Shown: piece by piece, positions 1-26,700 of the stretch | Position numbering within the stretch: position 1 is the first letter of the stretch | Layout: each line of letters opens with the position of its first letter | Source of the DNA: Mugil cephalus | Taxonomy: Eukaryota > Chordata > Actinopteri > Mugiliformes > Mugilidae | Direction of reading: 5' to 3' | Length of the DNA: 64,000 nt | Assembly: GCF_022458985.1 (NCBI RefSeq) | Contig: NC_061781.1 | Coordinates: 24,725,001-24,789,000, forward strand | Notes under the pieces: generated by a model | Databases searched by the model: none | The model's input: the letters and a program-made list of their open reading frames with translations, nothing else | What the model was told of the DNA's origin: nothing | Made by a program: the position numbers and the translations under genes

Positions 1-1230
1 GATAGAAACCATCCTCGAAAATATCTGTATCTTAGTTTTTAAGCCCCGCCCACTAACATGGAGGGGGTGGGGCTTATGACCAACACTGCAGCCTCCAGCC
101 ACCAGGGGGAGCTCTACTAGCTTTAGCTTCACCTTTGATGATCTGTTCACGATTTATACTGTCTATGGTCTCAGCTTTTTCTGAATATACTCACATTGTT
201 TTGTTACTGTATTTTCATTATTATAATATTATAATTAGCATTAATAGAGGATATGCATTGGCATCACTGACGCCCGGGGCCACGCCCCCCTGAGTGACAA
301 AAACACGGTGATGGTTCAGTCAATCACACAACAGCTCTTCACCTTTATTTAAATTCATTTTACAACTTAGCTGCTATTAGCTTCCCTCTGTTTACCTATA
401 ATCTGGTACGGTGCATCATGATGATGATGATGATGATGATGACACCAGAATCCATGACAGACATTTATAAAATCACATTTCTTCTAATTACAAGACTACA
501 TTCAGTTTTAGTTTAGTTTAGTTTAATTTACATTCAGAAGGAAAGAAATGCATCTGCAACTGAAAAGAAGCAAAAGACAGGAAACTAAAGATGCTTATGC
601 TAATGCTACGTAGCTTAAAATACACCCATCCCTCCGTCAGTATTAATATGTCATTATTCAAAGTTTTCCTCCAGCTCTGCTAATAATAATAATAACATTA
701 ACACTAACAACAGTAATATTTAAAGTTCTCTAAACTGTAATTAATCTCGTCTTTGTACCTCTTCCTAAATGGTGTCATATTTCCACAGTGTCTAATTACC
801 TCACCCTCTACATGCCAGGAAGTATTAAGTGATTAGCCAGTGGACCGGGTTTACCTGATGAAGTGGCAGATTAGCTGTTTAAATCTGTTGTATTATCCTA
901 GATCATGTGTACTTACTCTGAAAATCAAAAGTATGGAGGTCACGAAGTTCAGATTTGCAGAATGTGCCTTTCAGCGCCTTGTATTTCTTCGTCCTTTTAT
1001 TTATCGCCAGTGTGTCTTGGTAAACATCTCAACCCTGTCAAAGCTGACACAGTAAATCTGCAGGGGCTTCATCCTAATGCGTAATAAATCTGAGCAAACA
1101 CTATTTTCTCGCCTGCTATCTGGCGCTTTGGCTAATTAACCTCCGACCTCAGCGCTTACGACGTGGTTTTATGGGGAGGATCAGCCCATCAACAGGTTGT
1201 TGACCCCTGTCAAACCCTCCGTCGGTTCAG
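1..1230 (+). other. Intron of hecw2-like gene (3' part), no exon seen
   Basis: This stretch lies upstream of the first recognisable HECT exon and is read as intron sequence of the same gene. Positions 33-130 hold a GC-rich segment (AAGCCCCGCCC-type, then an 'accaggggga' motif) of a kind scattered through fish introns; similar GC boxes recur near 33220 and 40455. Positions 417-443 are an ATG-repeat microsatellite. The rest is AT-rich, unique-looking DNA. The only longer open frame (840-1055) has no recognisable domain and no splice signals that fit the neighbouring exon, so I do not call it a gene. Confidence 0.6.
417..443. repeat. (ATG)n microsatellite
   Basis: About nine uninterrupted trinucleotide units of ATG/CAT type in intronic sequence. 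Confidence 0.9.
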
Positions 1231-7349
<6,119 letters not shown>

Positions 7350-9183
7350 CCTCAGACGCCCGGGACGGATCCATGTTGGAAAACCCGTGTTTCTCACTGA
7401 GGAGAGACGTGGAACATAAAACTAATATCCTCAAAAAGGCAACTAACCCCCACCCGTGGAGAACTCTGCTGTTTTTTTTTTTTTTTGTTTTTGTTTTTTT
7501 CCGAATGGCTTTACATCACTCAGCTCTTTATTCCGATTCTCTGCCTTTCCCTCTCATTTCAAAGACAGACGATCGGAAAGCGATTTGAAAACGTGCGCAG
7601 TACGATATGTAACATTTGTTCACTGAGACACATGTGTGCTTTATTTCTTTAGTCAATGGCCTTGGTTACTGGATTTCTAGCGACCCACCCTCCCCCCTCC
7701 TCTCCTCCCCTCCTTTCCTTTCCTCCCCTCCTTTCCTCCAACCTGCACCTCAAAGATAGCTGCTCAAAAACCACCAAGCTCCCTTTCCCTCTCCGGACCT
7801 CGAAACTGTGTCTGTCCCACACTGGGGCTGCAGTATTATAAACTATGATACACTCACTCATCACCTTTGCACAAACACACGTGCGTCTTTGTATTTCAAT
7901 AGCAAACCAGTGTTTCCCCCCCAACCCCAAGATTATTATTATTATTATTTTTTTTTATTATTGCACGGTAAGTTGTGATGTTGGATGTTGGCTGGTCCTC
8001 CCTTCCTGTTAAGTGAAAGGGGGGAAACACTGATGTGCACAAATACAGATCCATTATTCAAAGACTGAAAAAAAACAACAAAAAAAAAAAAAATACACTA
8101 GTTTTCACAGTTTTGATTCCTGAACAAGTCGCAAACCGACTCACACGCCATCTGTGATATTTATGATCCGATCGCGATAAAAAGGCTGCAGGACCCGGTC
8201 AGGACTGTTACTTCCAATCCTGCGACAGACATGAGCTCAAAAAAGGTCACGACACATGTGAGGAGCGTAGTGTCCGTGTGTGTACTCAACACACAACAAG
8301 GTCGACCAGTGTGACGCGCTTTCGTATACAGACACAGAAAGGCAGGGCTCCTGTCTTTCACACCGTTCCATACATTTCTTATGAGCGACAGATGCACTTT
8401 GTCTCGTAGACAGATGACGCCTGCTCTTCACTATGACACACACCGACGAAGCCGCCTCCTACCCAGTGAAAGTGATGAATGTACCAAAACTAAGTGACTG
8501 AATGTATGAACCTCGAGCGACTGTTCGGCCCCTGAGAAAAAAAAAATCTCACGCGAGCTGAAGAGGAAGCTGAATGTGGGACGTTTGAAGCGGAGGGGGC
8601 GGGAGATGGAATGTGACTGGGTCGCTCGAGGAGCGAAGTGACGCTTCCACTTATTGTTGGAACTGGATTAGGCCTCGTTAGCTCGGAGACACGCGCCTGG
8701 TGTCGCCCTGGAGCTTCGTCGGGGTGCAGCGGTAGGATGTTTTTAGTGCCTCTTAGGTTTCCTGACCATGAAGTGAAATTTTATAAGTGAAGCTTTATTT
8801 CTTAGTAAAAAAAAAAAAAAACGTCACGTGACTCATGTATCTGACAAATCAAAGATGGTGAAACCACAGGATACGAGTTGCAGTTTAAAAAACGAGACAT
8901 CACCACAAGGGGGCAGTGTGAGTTTTATCAGCGTTGAATCAAAGAACCAGTGATTTTTTTGTCTTTACTGAAGAGCCTGACCAGGGGTGACGACGACGCA
9001 CCGGCCTCTAGGGCCGTACGGATACTGTACTTTAGAACTAGTGGCATAAAAGACCAATGCCAGACAATAGTTTTGTCTCACAAGCATGTGATAAAATATT
9101 TCTTTTTACTTTTAAGTGCACACCCCAAAACCCCCCGAGGACCAGTTTACGCCGTCTCTCAAACACTATCTCACATAAAAATA

Positions 9184-9203
9184 AACACACACACACACAC
9201 ACA
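9184..9203. repeat. (CA)n microsatellite
   Basis: A short perfect CA repeat inside the presumed hecw2 3' UTR. Confidence 0.85.
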
Positions 9204-10285
9204 AACTCATTTTCTACGAGGTGCATGCACGATTACACCTATTGTACAGAGTCCTGTTGGAGCTAGACCACAGGGGCTGGAATAGTTGTAGAGAGCCCCA
9301 CATGGAGGCGGACTTTCTCATCCCAGCCCAATAAAATGCATGCAGGATCTCCCCGGTCAGCTCCGTGAGCTGCGCCCGGCAGAAACTCCTAGGTGGCGTT
9401 GTGTTATAGCTTGATATTGCATGCTGAAAAATAGTGCAACACACTGTCCTTACTAGCTTTTTTTGCATGAGGATATCGCTATCCATTCAGACGAAGGGGT
9501 GAGGGAGCTGGTTGAGTCGTGTCACTTTGGTTGTGGGCATGCGGCCTTATACTCACCCGACGCTGTCTTGAGTGTGAAGCTCACGGGAACAAGGTGAAGG
9601 AAACAGGTGCTTTAGGAAACGGACAATGTGTGAATGCGATAGTTTGTTTTCTCTACGGCAGTGTAACGGCGAGTATCTTGGCAGCATGTTTCTAAAAATG
9701 TTACTTTCACACGTGCGTGTCTGCCTATCTTAGTAATAGGTCGGTGGTTATGGTTCATCGCTTACGACCGAGCGACGAACCAATAGGGCTGTTTTGATTT
9801 TGTGAAAACGTGAGAACACATGTGCGTGTACCATGTGTGCAGTCCTGTTTGTCTCTTTGTATATAAATGTATATGTACGTCCGTCCTGTTGTGTGTATAA
9901 ATATATATTTTGCACCGAATGTACCAAAGGTTTGGGGCTTGCAAAGTCAACCATTAGGCCTGCTCTCTATTTCTTCAGTCTTTCAAACACACATCCCACT
10001 TCTGGCTTCTGCCAAATCTTTACAGAGCATCAACTCATGTTTTTCCTCGAGGGTCAGATTTGTGACGCTTCACGTTAGGATCTACAACACTTGGTCAGAT
10101 TGACATTCACCGTGATGAGGCTTTTCCGGTGCAGAGGACTGGTAAGACTGCTTCACATCCCAACGGGGAGAGCTGCACCTCTCGTCCTTCCTAGTGCATT
10201 TCTGACCGGACCCGGATCCAGTTTTCAGAATTCCACTCTATGCAAAGCTCCTGTATGTGTGTCTCCATTTCACTCCAATGATTGT

Positions 10286-10291
10286 AATAAA
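10286..10291 (+). other. Candidate poly(A) signal of hecw2
   Basis: A canonical AATAAA hexamer. Sequence composition changes to very AT-rich DNA downstream, consistent with the transcript ending here. No transcript evidence is available. Confidence 0.45.
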
Positions 10292-10638
10292 AGATAACAA
10301 ATGATTATTATTTTTTTATTATTACATATATATGATCTTTATTAATCTTTTGCGGGAGTTTTAATTTTTAAATAACTAAATGTAATGAAAAAACTTTCCT
10401 TTAAACCTATACTTTTCCAGACAGAGACATAAAATAAATAAAGATAAATAGGTAGAGGAATATATTAGTATAATATATATTGTCCTTATTCATGTGTGAC
10501 CGCATGATGTTAAAAAGCTGCTTTAAATACAGAGTCTGTACGTGGCTCAGTGCAGATGCTTCACCAGATGTTCATAGTGGATGGATTCACGTAGAAACTG
10601 TTTACTGACAAAATAAAGATATGAAATGTTAAAAATGG

Positions 10639-10640
<2 letters not shown>

Positions 10641-10669
<29 letters not shown>
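10641..10669. repeat. (AT)n microsatellite
   Basis: A nearly perfect AT dinucleotide run in the spacer between hecw2 and stk17b. Confidence 0.9.
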
Positions 10670-10677
<8 letters not shown>

Positions 10678-10996
10678 TGGAAATCATATCATAGAAAGAT
10701 TAAATGTAGTTGATATTTGTTACACTTTACAGGAGTTACACTTCTAATTTAGGTCATGCATAAAAACAAGTATCATTTAATTAGTCATTATAATAATTAT
10801 GGATGTATATGCCGTATTGATTGATCTATCTATCTAATCAAATGGGGGAATTTAGGCAATTTAAATCTTACAGTTTATTTGTATCTTTTCGATTTACCGT
10901 TTCAAAAATGTGAAGAATGATTAACTTAGATGTCAATTAAAAAAAATAAAATAAAAGGAAAAAATGGACACATCCGTGTAATAAGTCCAAAACGTC

Positions 10997-10999
<3 letters not shown>

Positions 11000-11055
<56 letters not shown>
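11000..11055. repeat. (AAT)n microsatellite
   Basis: About 18 uninterrupted AAT units directly upstream of the stk17b promoter. Confidence 0.95.
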
Positions 11056-11056
<1 letters not shown>

Positions 11057-11099
11057 GTCCATTATAGTTCAAACTTTCCACCGTCAAATAAACCGGAAA

Positions 11100-11508
11100 C
11101 TGTGACGCCGGTGCGCATGCGCGAAGCAGTGACGTGTCGCAAAAGTGTCAAACCAGAGGGATGTAGCGAAATGACCCAAAACTCTCCGGATAAACTTCCT
11201 AAAGTAGCCGAGAGTCACCGGCAGGTTCGGGTAGTCTCGTTTTAGGAGTCGCCCGCACGCGTAGCTTAGGCCGTAGTTAGCGGAGCCGAGGAGGAAAACA
11301 GCTTTAAGTCACTTTTCCAACCCCTCTCGACATTGACGTCGAGCTAACGGAGCTAACCTGCTAGCCGGCTTCAGTTAACAATAACACAGAACTAATGTGA
11401 AGCTGGTCGAGGGTTTTTTTTTTTTTTTTTTTTTTTAGCCTCTCTCGACCGTCTCTTCCAGTGCACTGGGATTTTCTGAAGGCAGGACGAACCAGGAAAG
11501 GGACGAAG
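11100..11508 (+). promoter_or_regulatory. stk17b promoter and 5' UTR (CpG-rich, NRF1-type site)
   Basis: Composition changes sharply from AAT-rich DNA to CpG-rich DNA. GCGCATGCGC at 11113-11122 is a palindromic match to the NRF1 consensus, and TGACGT at about 11130 is CRE-like. No TATA box is obvious, as expected for a broad CpG promoter. A poly-T run of about 23 bases at 11413-11436 lies in the presumed 5' UTR about 70 bp before the start codon. Confidence 0.6.
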
Positions 11509-21119
<9,611 letters not shown>

Positions 21120-22344
21120 AAAGAAAAGAAAATATAAAATGTCAGAAAGGAGGAATGAGTTGAAGTGAGGCGGGGTTTGTGCGCACGTCTTCCTCTGAGT
21201 TTATTCATTCTTTTAGCCTCCTGAAAACCAACCGTCTGCTGCCACCGCTCACCAGTACTTAGGCTGTTTCTGTGTAAGGTCGACCTCTCAAACCAAAGAT
21301 AACCAGCTAAATTTAAGGATCTGTTGTTGTTGTTGTTGTTGTTAAAACGTGTGGAAATTGTCCCATTAATGCAGCGTGTTTAACCTCCAGTATTTAATTC
21401 CTTTCATGGCTGAGAAGTGTTTTTCAAAGGGCTGCATTGACCCTGTGCTAACGAAAGCTTGTGTGTCCGGGGAAATCTATGCAATACATTATTTTTTTTT
21501 CTTTAAATCTCTGCCTTGAGGTGGGAAGAGCTGCACGTGTGCAACTCCTGCCACACTTGTTCCACTTGTGCTTCAGCAGAAATGTGTCATTTCAAGATAA
21601 GCACTGAGCAGTGAGGAGGGAAGTGTCCTTATTTGCATGTTAAAGAGGGACAGCGGCAGATTCTGGTCTCTGTGGGCTACATGCTACATGCTACATGCTG
21701 CGGTTTCGTTCCTCGTCTGATCCGCGCCTCCACTTCCCAGTCGACCAGCAGAGAGGCCGGATCGCACACAAGCACATCACATTCCTTAACACACAACACG
21801 TCGGCCTTTTTTTTTTTTCCCCCTTAACGTCTGTTTCCTGCGTTTGTGCGACAGGTCGAGGGTTTAAATTTAGCTCAGGGGTTTTTAGATGATTTTTAAA
21901 CAGTGTAACCGCCTTCAAATAAACAGAAACTCTTCCATGTGTATTAAGTAAAAAGGCACATTAGTGTTTTGTCCTAACGTCCTGAAAGAGGTAGATTAAC
22001 TTTAAAGTGTTGCAGCAGCAGCGATGACTCAAAGCAGTTGCCGCACCCTGGGATGGTTTCCTCGCCGAGCTGCAAGTTCCTCTTTGTTTTTTGTTTTTTT
22101 TTGTTTTTTCTTGCAGAGGAGAAACACAACTTTAGCACTTACTTCATAAGCACAGGTTTATTTCTGAAAGTGCTTGTGTGTGTGTGTGTGTCTGTCAGTG
22201 CCTCACCAAAGCCATTCAGTCGTCTCATTTTAAAGCTACTCCAGTCGTCCTGGGTCCGGGTGCCTCAGCTCAACTGGTCCTGTTGTTGTGTCTCAGGGCG
22301 CGCTGCTCATTCTCTTTGGTTTTCTATATGTTATTCCTATTAAG

Positions 22345-22382
22345 CCTATTATTATTATTGTTATTATTATTATTATTATTTA
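22345..22382. repeat. (TTA)n microsatellite
   Basis: A TTA repeat with one interruption in the presumed stk17b 3' UTR. It gives a spurious poly-leucine frame. Confidence 0.85.
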
Positions 22383-23477
22383 TGTGCTGGACTTATACTT
22401 TATATTTCCATGTAAATAACGCGCTCACGTGTCTTATGGGGAAGATTTTGACGGGTAGTAAAACGCAGGTGATGCAGTGGAGAGAATATTTGGAGAATGG
22501 GAGTGAGTGAGGGTGAGTAAGGGTGAGTCGTCAGGTGGAACTGGGAAGTAAAGACGAGGTGGAAACGGAAGATGAGTCGGAGATGAGTGGTTTTAAGGAA
22601 GGAGCTAGAAACGAATCATCTCGGGGTATAAACTTACCCCCGGGTGTTAAGATGTGCGGGTTGTAAGAAAGTTGAAACGATGATTTGACCGTGAGGTTTT
22701 AGAAGAAGAAGAAGAAGAACCACTGTACATGAATATGAAACATGAGGTGCTATTGACTTTCTCCCAGGATCTTTTGTTCAAGTAACGAAACTAAATCTCA
22801 CGTCGCCGAAAGAGGAGGCAGCTCCACGATCTCTCGTCGAACCTCCAGCAGGAACATTCCTCTCTTTCGGCGTCGTGGTGCCAAACCCGAATAGGACCAC
22901 ATTGTGTTTGTTTGTGTTGTTGTTGTCGTCGTCGTCACCGGCTGGCACCGCGGCCTCTGTGTGCGCGGGAGACGATGCTCTCATCTGTGTGCTGTCATCC
23001 TAGGAAACTGGAACACTGTAAAAGACGTTCATCTCAGAGAGACGGTTTAACAGATCGAGTGCAGCAGCAGCAAGTGAAGCTGAGCTGGAATATAATTTGC
23101 TACTGTATAAGAAAAAAAAAAAAAAGCTTGAATCTTAAACACATATCTGTCAACTCAGATTTTTTATTTTTTTTTTTGTAATACCTCTTCAAAGAGTCTT
23201 GAAAATAATCTCAATCTGGGCTGAAATGATGATGTGTCTGAAGGTGTAAGTAGTCTGGGGCGTTCATGGATGCAGTGGCTTTTGCTGCCTTTGTTTATCC
23301 GTCACTTGAACACGACTGATGCTGTAGTAGTCGGGGGTTTGTGTCGTTTCGTTTTTTTTTTCCTCTGAGAGCTCGTTGTCTGCAGAAAGCGAAGCCGCTG
23401 ACGTCAACATTCCCGTCAGTTCTGTCTCAGCAGTGAGACTGAAAGATGCTGTATGTTAAGAGTCAAACCAGCAAGAG

Positions 23478-23483
23478 AATAAA
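23478..23483 (+). other. Candidate poly(A) signal of stk17b
   Basis: AATAAA followed by 'tgtttgagatgtacctttat'. This is the last good hexamer before transposon-rich DNA. Confidence 0.4.
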
Positions 23484-23869
23484 TGTTTGAGATGTACCTT
23501 TATTTTGCATGTGTATATATATTGTTTTTTTTTTTTTAATATATGAACACATTCTGATTGCATTTGAAATGACTAAAACATAATCCATTTGTATTCTGAT
23601 CAACTGCAGGCTAATATATAGCGTCACAAAGCAACCTGAAGAAAAGCTCATTAAAGATGGTAGAATAACGGAGAACGTGTCACGTCGTCTTTCTTAAGGG
23701 GGGGGAATGCAAACTAGTGTTTATCTAAAAAAAATAAATAAAAAAATAAATGGATCTGTGTGTTTTTTAAGTAGGGTACATAGATGATCATGGATGAATT
23801 TATATGAGCGACATTACGTAGCTTTAATCTTCTGGGAATTATTTGGTGACATAACAGCAGAAATATTCT

Positions 23870-24107
23870 AAGGGTGGGAAAAAAATATCACGATACATTT
23901 TTATCAATGAAATCAGAAGAAACTGACACATCATGCAGCATTTACTCAAACTCAACTGTTCAGAGCTTTGGTTGGTTCAAAAAGATGCTGCTGTCACATA
24001 AACCACACAGAGAAATGATAAAGGGTTAAATTTAACTTCTTCAATTCTGCAGAAACCCTGTTTAATCTCCCCTGTTACGATTTCACCTTTTTTAATCATG
24101 AGGTGGG
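23870..24107. mobile_element. Fragment of 'gggtgggaaaaaaatatc' transposon family
   Basis: Begins 'gggtgggaaaaaaatatcac' and includes 'atcaatgaaatcagaagaaa' and 'catcatgcagcatttactca', both repeated at about 39122-39175. It directly abuts the next copy, which restarts with 'ggtgggaaaaaatatcgaca' at about 24101. Confidence 0.5.
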
Positions 24108-25540
24108 AAAAAATATCGACATTGGCAATATATCGTGATACTTTTTCCTTCTGATACGGTATCGATTTTGAAAGAAAAAGAAAAAATTTTGGGACGATCG
24201 TGAATGACGTCTACACGTCCATCACTTCTTCTGTACAAGTGCAATAAGTTGGAAATGGATCATTTGGATTAATATTGTTTTTTGACTCAATTTGTCCAAT
24301 GAATTATCACTGATGTCATGTGATGTACATATGTACAACGTGGATTTTAAGCTGCATTTAAACTTTCTCAGTGAACTATGTCGAATATTGCAATATTTCG
24401 CAAAATCATAATATCGCAATAATGACGTATCACGTGACGTCAAGATACGATACATTATTGCGATTTTATGATTTTGCAATATATTGCGATATTCGACGTA
24501 GTTCACTGAGAAAGTTTAAATGCAGCTTAACCCTCTGGAGTCGAGGGTCCAAATCACATGACCAATTTCAGACGAAGTAGCAGCAAGACGCAGCGTCACA
24601 TGGAGCAGGCTCCATTTAATCTTGTGTAGAAAGCGCTAACGTACCGGTTTTTAAATTAGTAAAGTAAAACCAGACTTATTATAAAGAATTTACGCCACAC
24701 TTTTACGTGAACATCGCCGTCATGTTGATGTGCGTCTGGTCAGAAACGATGAAAAGCAAAACGCTAGCGAGTTAGCGAGGATCACTAGCCAACAAAAACA
24801 CGACCGTCCCTGTTCAACTGGTGGGAAAATGTTTGCTAAGGCGAAGGAAGAGGGAAAAGTTGTGGGAGTGACACTAAATTCAGTCTATGGAGTGACCAAA
24901 GAGACTTTTAGATATTATTACTTGAGACGTGATAGTTTTGTAAATAGTTGTAGAAAAACGCCTGATGCATTTCCTGCATTTTAATGGAAATATTTATAAA
25001 TAGCTTTGTTGTTTGCTAAATTTGTTTTTTCTACACATTCTTAGTTATAAAAATGGTTTGTTAAACGTGTAAAATCTAACCTTTTCCTACTCAGATTTTA
25101 TGGTTTTAATCTGGTTTTAGGTCCAATGTGTTAATACAGTTTGTCAAAATGAAAACAAAAACAAAAAAAAAAACTGTATAATGACACAGGTGATGTTGTG
25201 CTGAAAAGAACTGAACCAAACAAGGAAATGTAACCGTTTTTAACATGAAATATGAAGGTTTAACCAAAAGTAATCAAAAACGGTCAATTATACTCTGGAC
25301 TCTGTTAAAGTACGACTTGTATATGTACATCAGATGACATCAGTAATAATTCACTGAACAAATTGAGTCAAAAAACAATATTAATTCACATGATCCATTT
25401 CCAATTTATTGCACTTGTACAGAAGACGAGTTAGTGATGAAGGTGTGGAAATCATTCATGATCGGCCCAAAACGTGACTTTTCTTTTTTAAAATCAAAGA
25501 ATCGCGATACATTCTCATATCAATATTTTTTCCCCTTCAT
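24108..25540. mobile_element. 1.4 kb DNA transposon with ~200-bp terminal inverted repeats, carrying insertions
   Basis: The left arm (about 24108-24330) and the right arm (about 25320-25540) are inverted copies. They share 'gcaataagttggaaatggat' / 'atccatttccaatttattgc', 'attgttttttgactcaattt' / 'aaattgagtcaaaaaacaat', and the 'aaaaaatatcgac'-type tip. Between the arms lie a 184-bp palindrome and a segment starting TTAACCCTCTGGAG that looks like the tip of a piggyBac-type non-autonomous element (about 24527-25303, right end unclear). The 84-codon frame at 24730-24984 has no recognised domain. Confidence 0.65.
24347..24530. repeat. Near-perfect 184-bp palindrome bounded by TTAA
   Basis: Arms of about 78 bp (24347-24424 and 24452-24529) pair with few mismatches around a loop of about 27 bp. 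The arm begins TTAAGCTGCATTTAAAC and the second arm ends GTTTAAATGCAGCTTAA. Both outer ends are TTAA. Confidence 0.8.
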
Positions 25541-25914
25541 GATACACAACTATTTACTCAAATACCATAAATCTGATTTATTTCTATTTTATTTTACAGT
25601 GAAGTCAGGAAACTGTAAAGAGTTTAGAAATGTGCAGGAACCTTGTGTTTCACTTCCTGGTATTTTAATAACTGCTGCTGCTGCTGCCACCTGCTGATTC
25701 TAGAGAATCAAACTTTTCTCTGGGTTTTCAAACAGCTACGAGGAAACTTAATGGAATGATTAGGAAGTTACATTCGGCCAAAACCACAAGCAGCCGGAAG
25801 CCGCGTTAGTTAGTGCAAATATATGACGACTGAAGCTTCCACAGGTCAACACATTAATCCGGACACTGGATTCACGGGGACAAGGACGAGTGTTTTCACC
25901 CACAACAGAGCTCA
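25541..25914. other. Intergenic spacer between stk17b and c2orf69
   Basis: Unique AT-rich sequence with a short CTG run near 25675. Nothing else was recognised. Confidence 0.6.
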
Positions 25915-26063
25915 CACCGATCACCAGGCAAAACATTATGACCACCGACGGGAGTGTGACGCCCCCCATCCCACAGCAGGATGCAGCTTGACACATGCAC
26001 ACAAACACTTTAAGAACAACAAAAAACATGAAAATGTGGTCATAATGTTACGTCTGATCGGTG
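25915..26063. mobile_element. ~150-bp Tc1/mariner-type MITE with both ends
   Basis: The left end 'caccgatcaccaggcaaaac' and the right end 'cataatgttacgtctgatcg' + gtg are inverted relatives. The terminus matches the fish mariner-like element also seen at 13563 and 49964. The interior has 'ggatgcagcttgacacat', shared with 49777. Confidence 0.7.
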
Positions 26064-26298
26064 CATAAAAGAAGATAGAAGTAACGTAGTGAAAGAAACC
26101 TAACAAGTAATAATATTTTCTTTCATACAGTCGTCTGGGAATCCGAAAGAAAAGGCAAATTAACATCAATTAATGAATTAAAACATAATAAATAGAGTAG
26201 CTAGCTTCATTCTTAAATCAGCTGACACGTCCATGTGACCCACACATGTGATTTCCATCAGCAGATTAATATCAACTACTAAACATAATAAAACTACT

Positions 26299-26304
26299 TT
26301 ATTA
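26299..26304 (-). other. Candidate poly(A) signal of c2orf69
   Basis: The + strand reads TTTATT, i.e. AATAAA on the - strand, about 400 bp beyond the c2orf69 stop codon. Confidence 0.4.
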
Positions 26305-26700
26305 TGTTTTGGTCATTGCTGCTATAAATGCTACTACAATAAGACTTTAATTTTTGTTTTGTTTTTATTTCTAATGCACTGAAACTGAAAAGCAGTTTGT
26401 GGCAAAAGGAGGAATGAAATAATTATAAGTGCTTTAGTTGAGACAGAGTCAGCTGAGACATTCAGGCGTCTGACAGTAGAAAGAAAGAAGGAAAGAGAAG
26501 CAACTCATCATCAGCAGGTGGTTCAAACCACAGCAGGAGCTTCAGTGGTAAAAAATCAACCGAATCAAAACCTAAATGTTAAAGACGGAAGCAGCATCAT
26601 CATCATCATCATCATCATAACCATCGTCCTGCCTCTGAACCCGGAGCCCTTAAGCGCTGAGACCAGCAGCCTGTTCTCTCTAACGCGCTGCAGCCGTCGC
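26305..26700 (-). other. Likely 3' UTR of c2orf69
   Basis: Sequence between the stop codon and the nearest good - strand AATAAA. It contains an (ATC)n run at about 26597-26618. Confidence 0.45.

Larger units (their letters stand above)
7350..10291 (+). other. Likely 3' UTR of hecw2-like gene
   Basis: Sequence after the stop codon runs about 2.9 kb without another gene signal and ends at an AATAAA at 10286-10291. It contains T-rich and C/T-rich tracts (7470-7500, 7685-7740), a poly-A at about 8070-8093, a CA repeat at 9184-9203 and AT-rich blocks. A long 3' UTR is normal for this family. Earlier alternative poly-A sites cannot be excluded. Confidence 0.55.
10300..11100. other. Intergenic AT-rich spacer between hecw2 and stk17b
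   Basis: About 0.8 kb of very AT-rich sequence with an (AT)n run at 10641-10669 and a long (AAT)n run at 11000-11055, ending at the GC-rich stk17b promoter. No gene is seen. Confidence 0.7.
21120..23483 (+). other. Likely 3' UTR of stk17b
   Basis: About 2.36 kb after the stop codon without another gene, ending at an AATAAA (23478-23483). It contains (TTG)n at 21325-21345, a poly-T at about 21809-21818, GT at about 22176-22190, (TTA)n at 22345-22382 and GAA at about 22701-22718. The extent is inferred only from the poly(A) hexamer. Confidence 0.5.

Noticed and set aside
840..1055. 71-codon frame upstream of the first HECT exon
   Set aside because: No similarity to HECW residues preceding CDLSDLE and no matching donor; intron sequence.
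7649..7930. 93-codon - strand frame in hecw2 3' UTR
   Set aside because: Driven by a C/T-rich tract; no domain.
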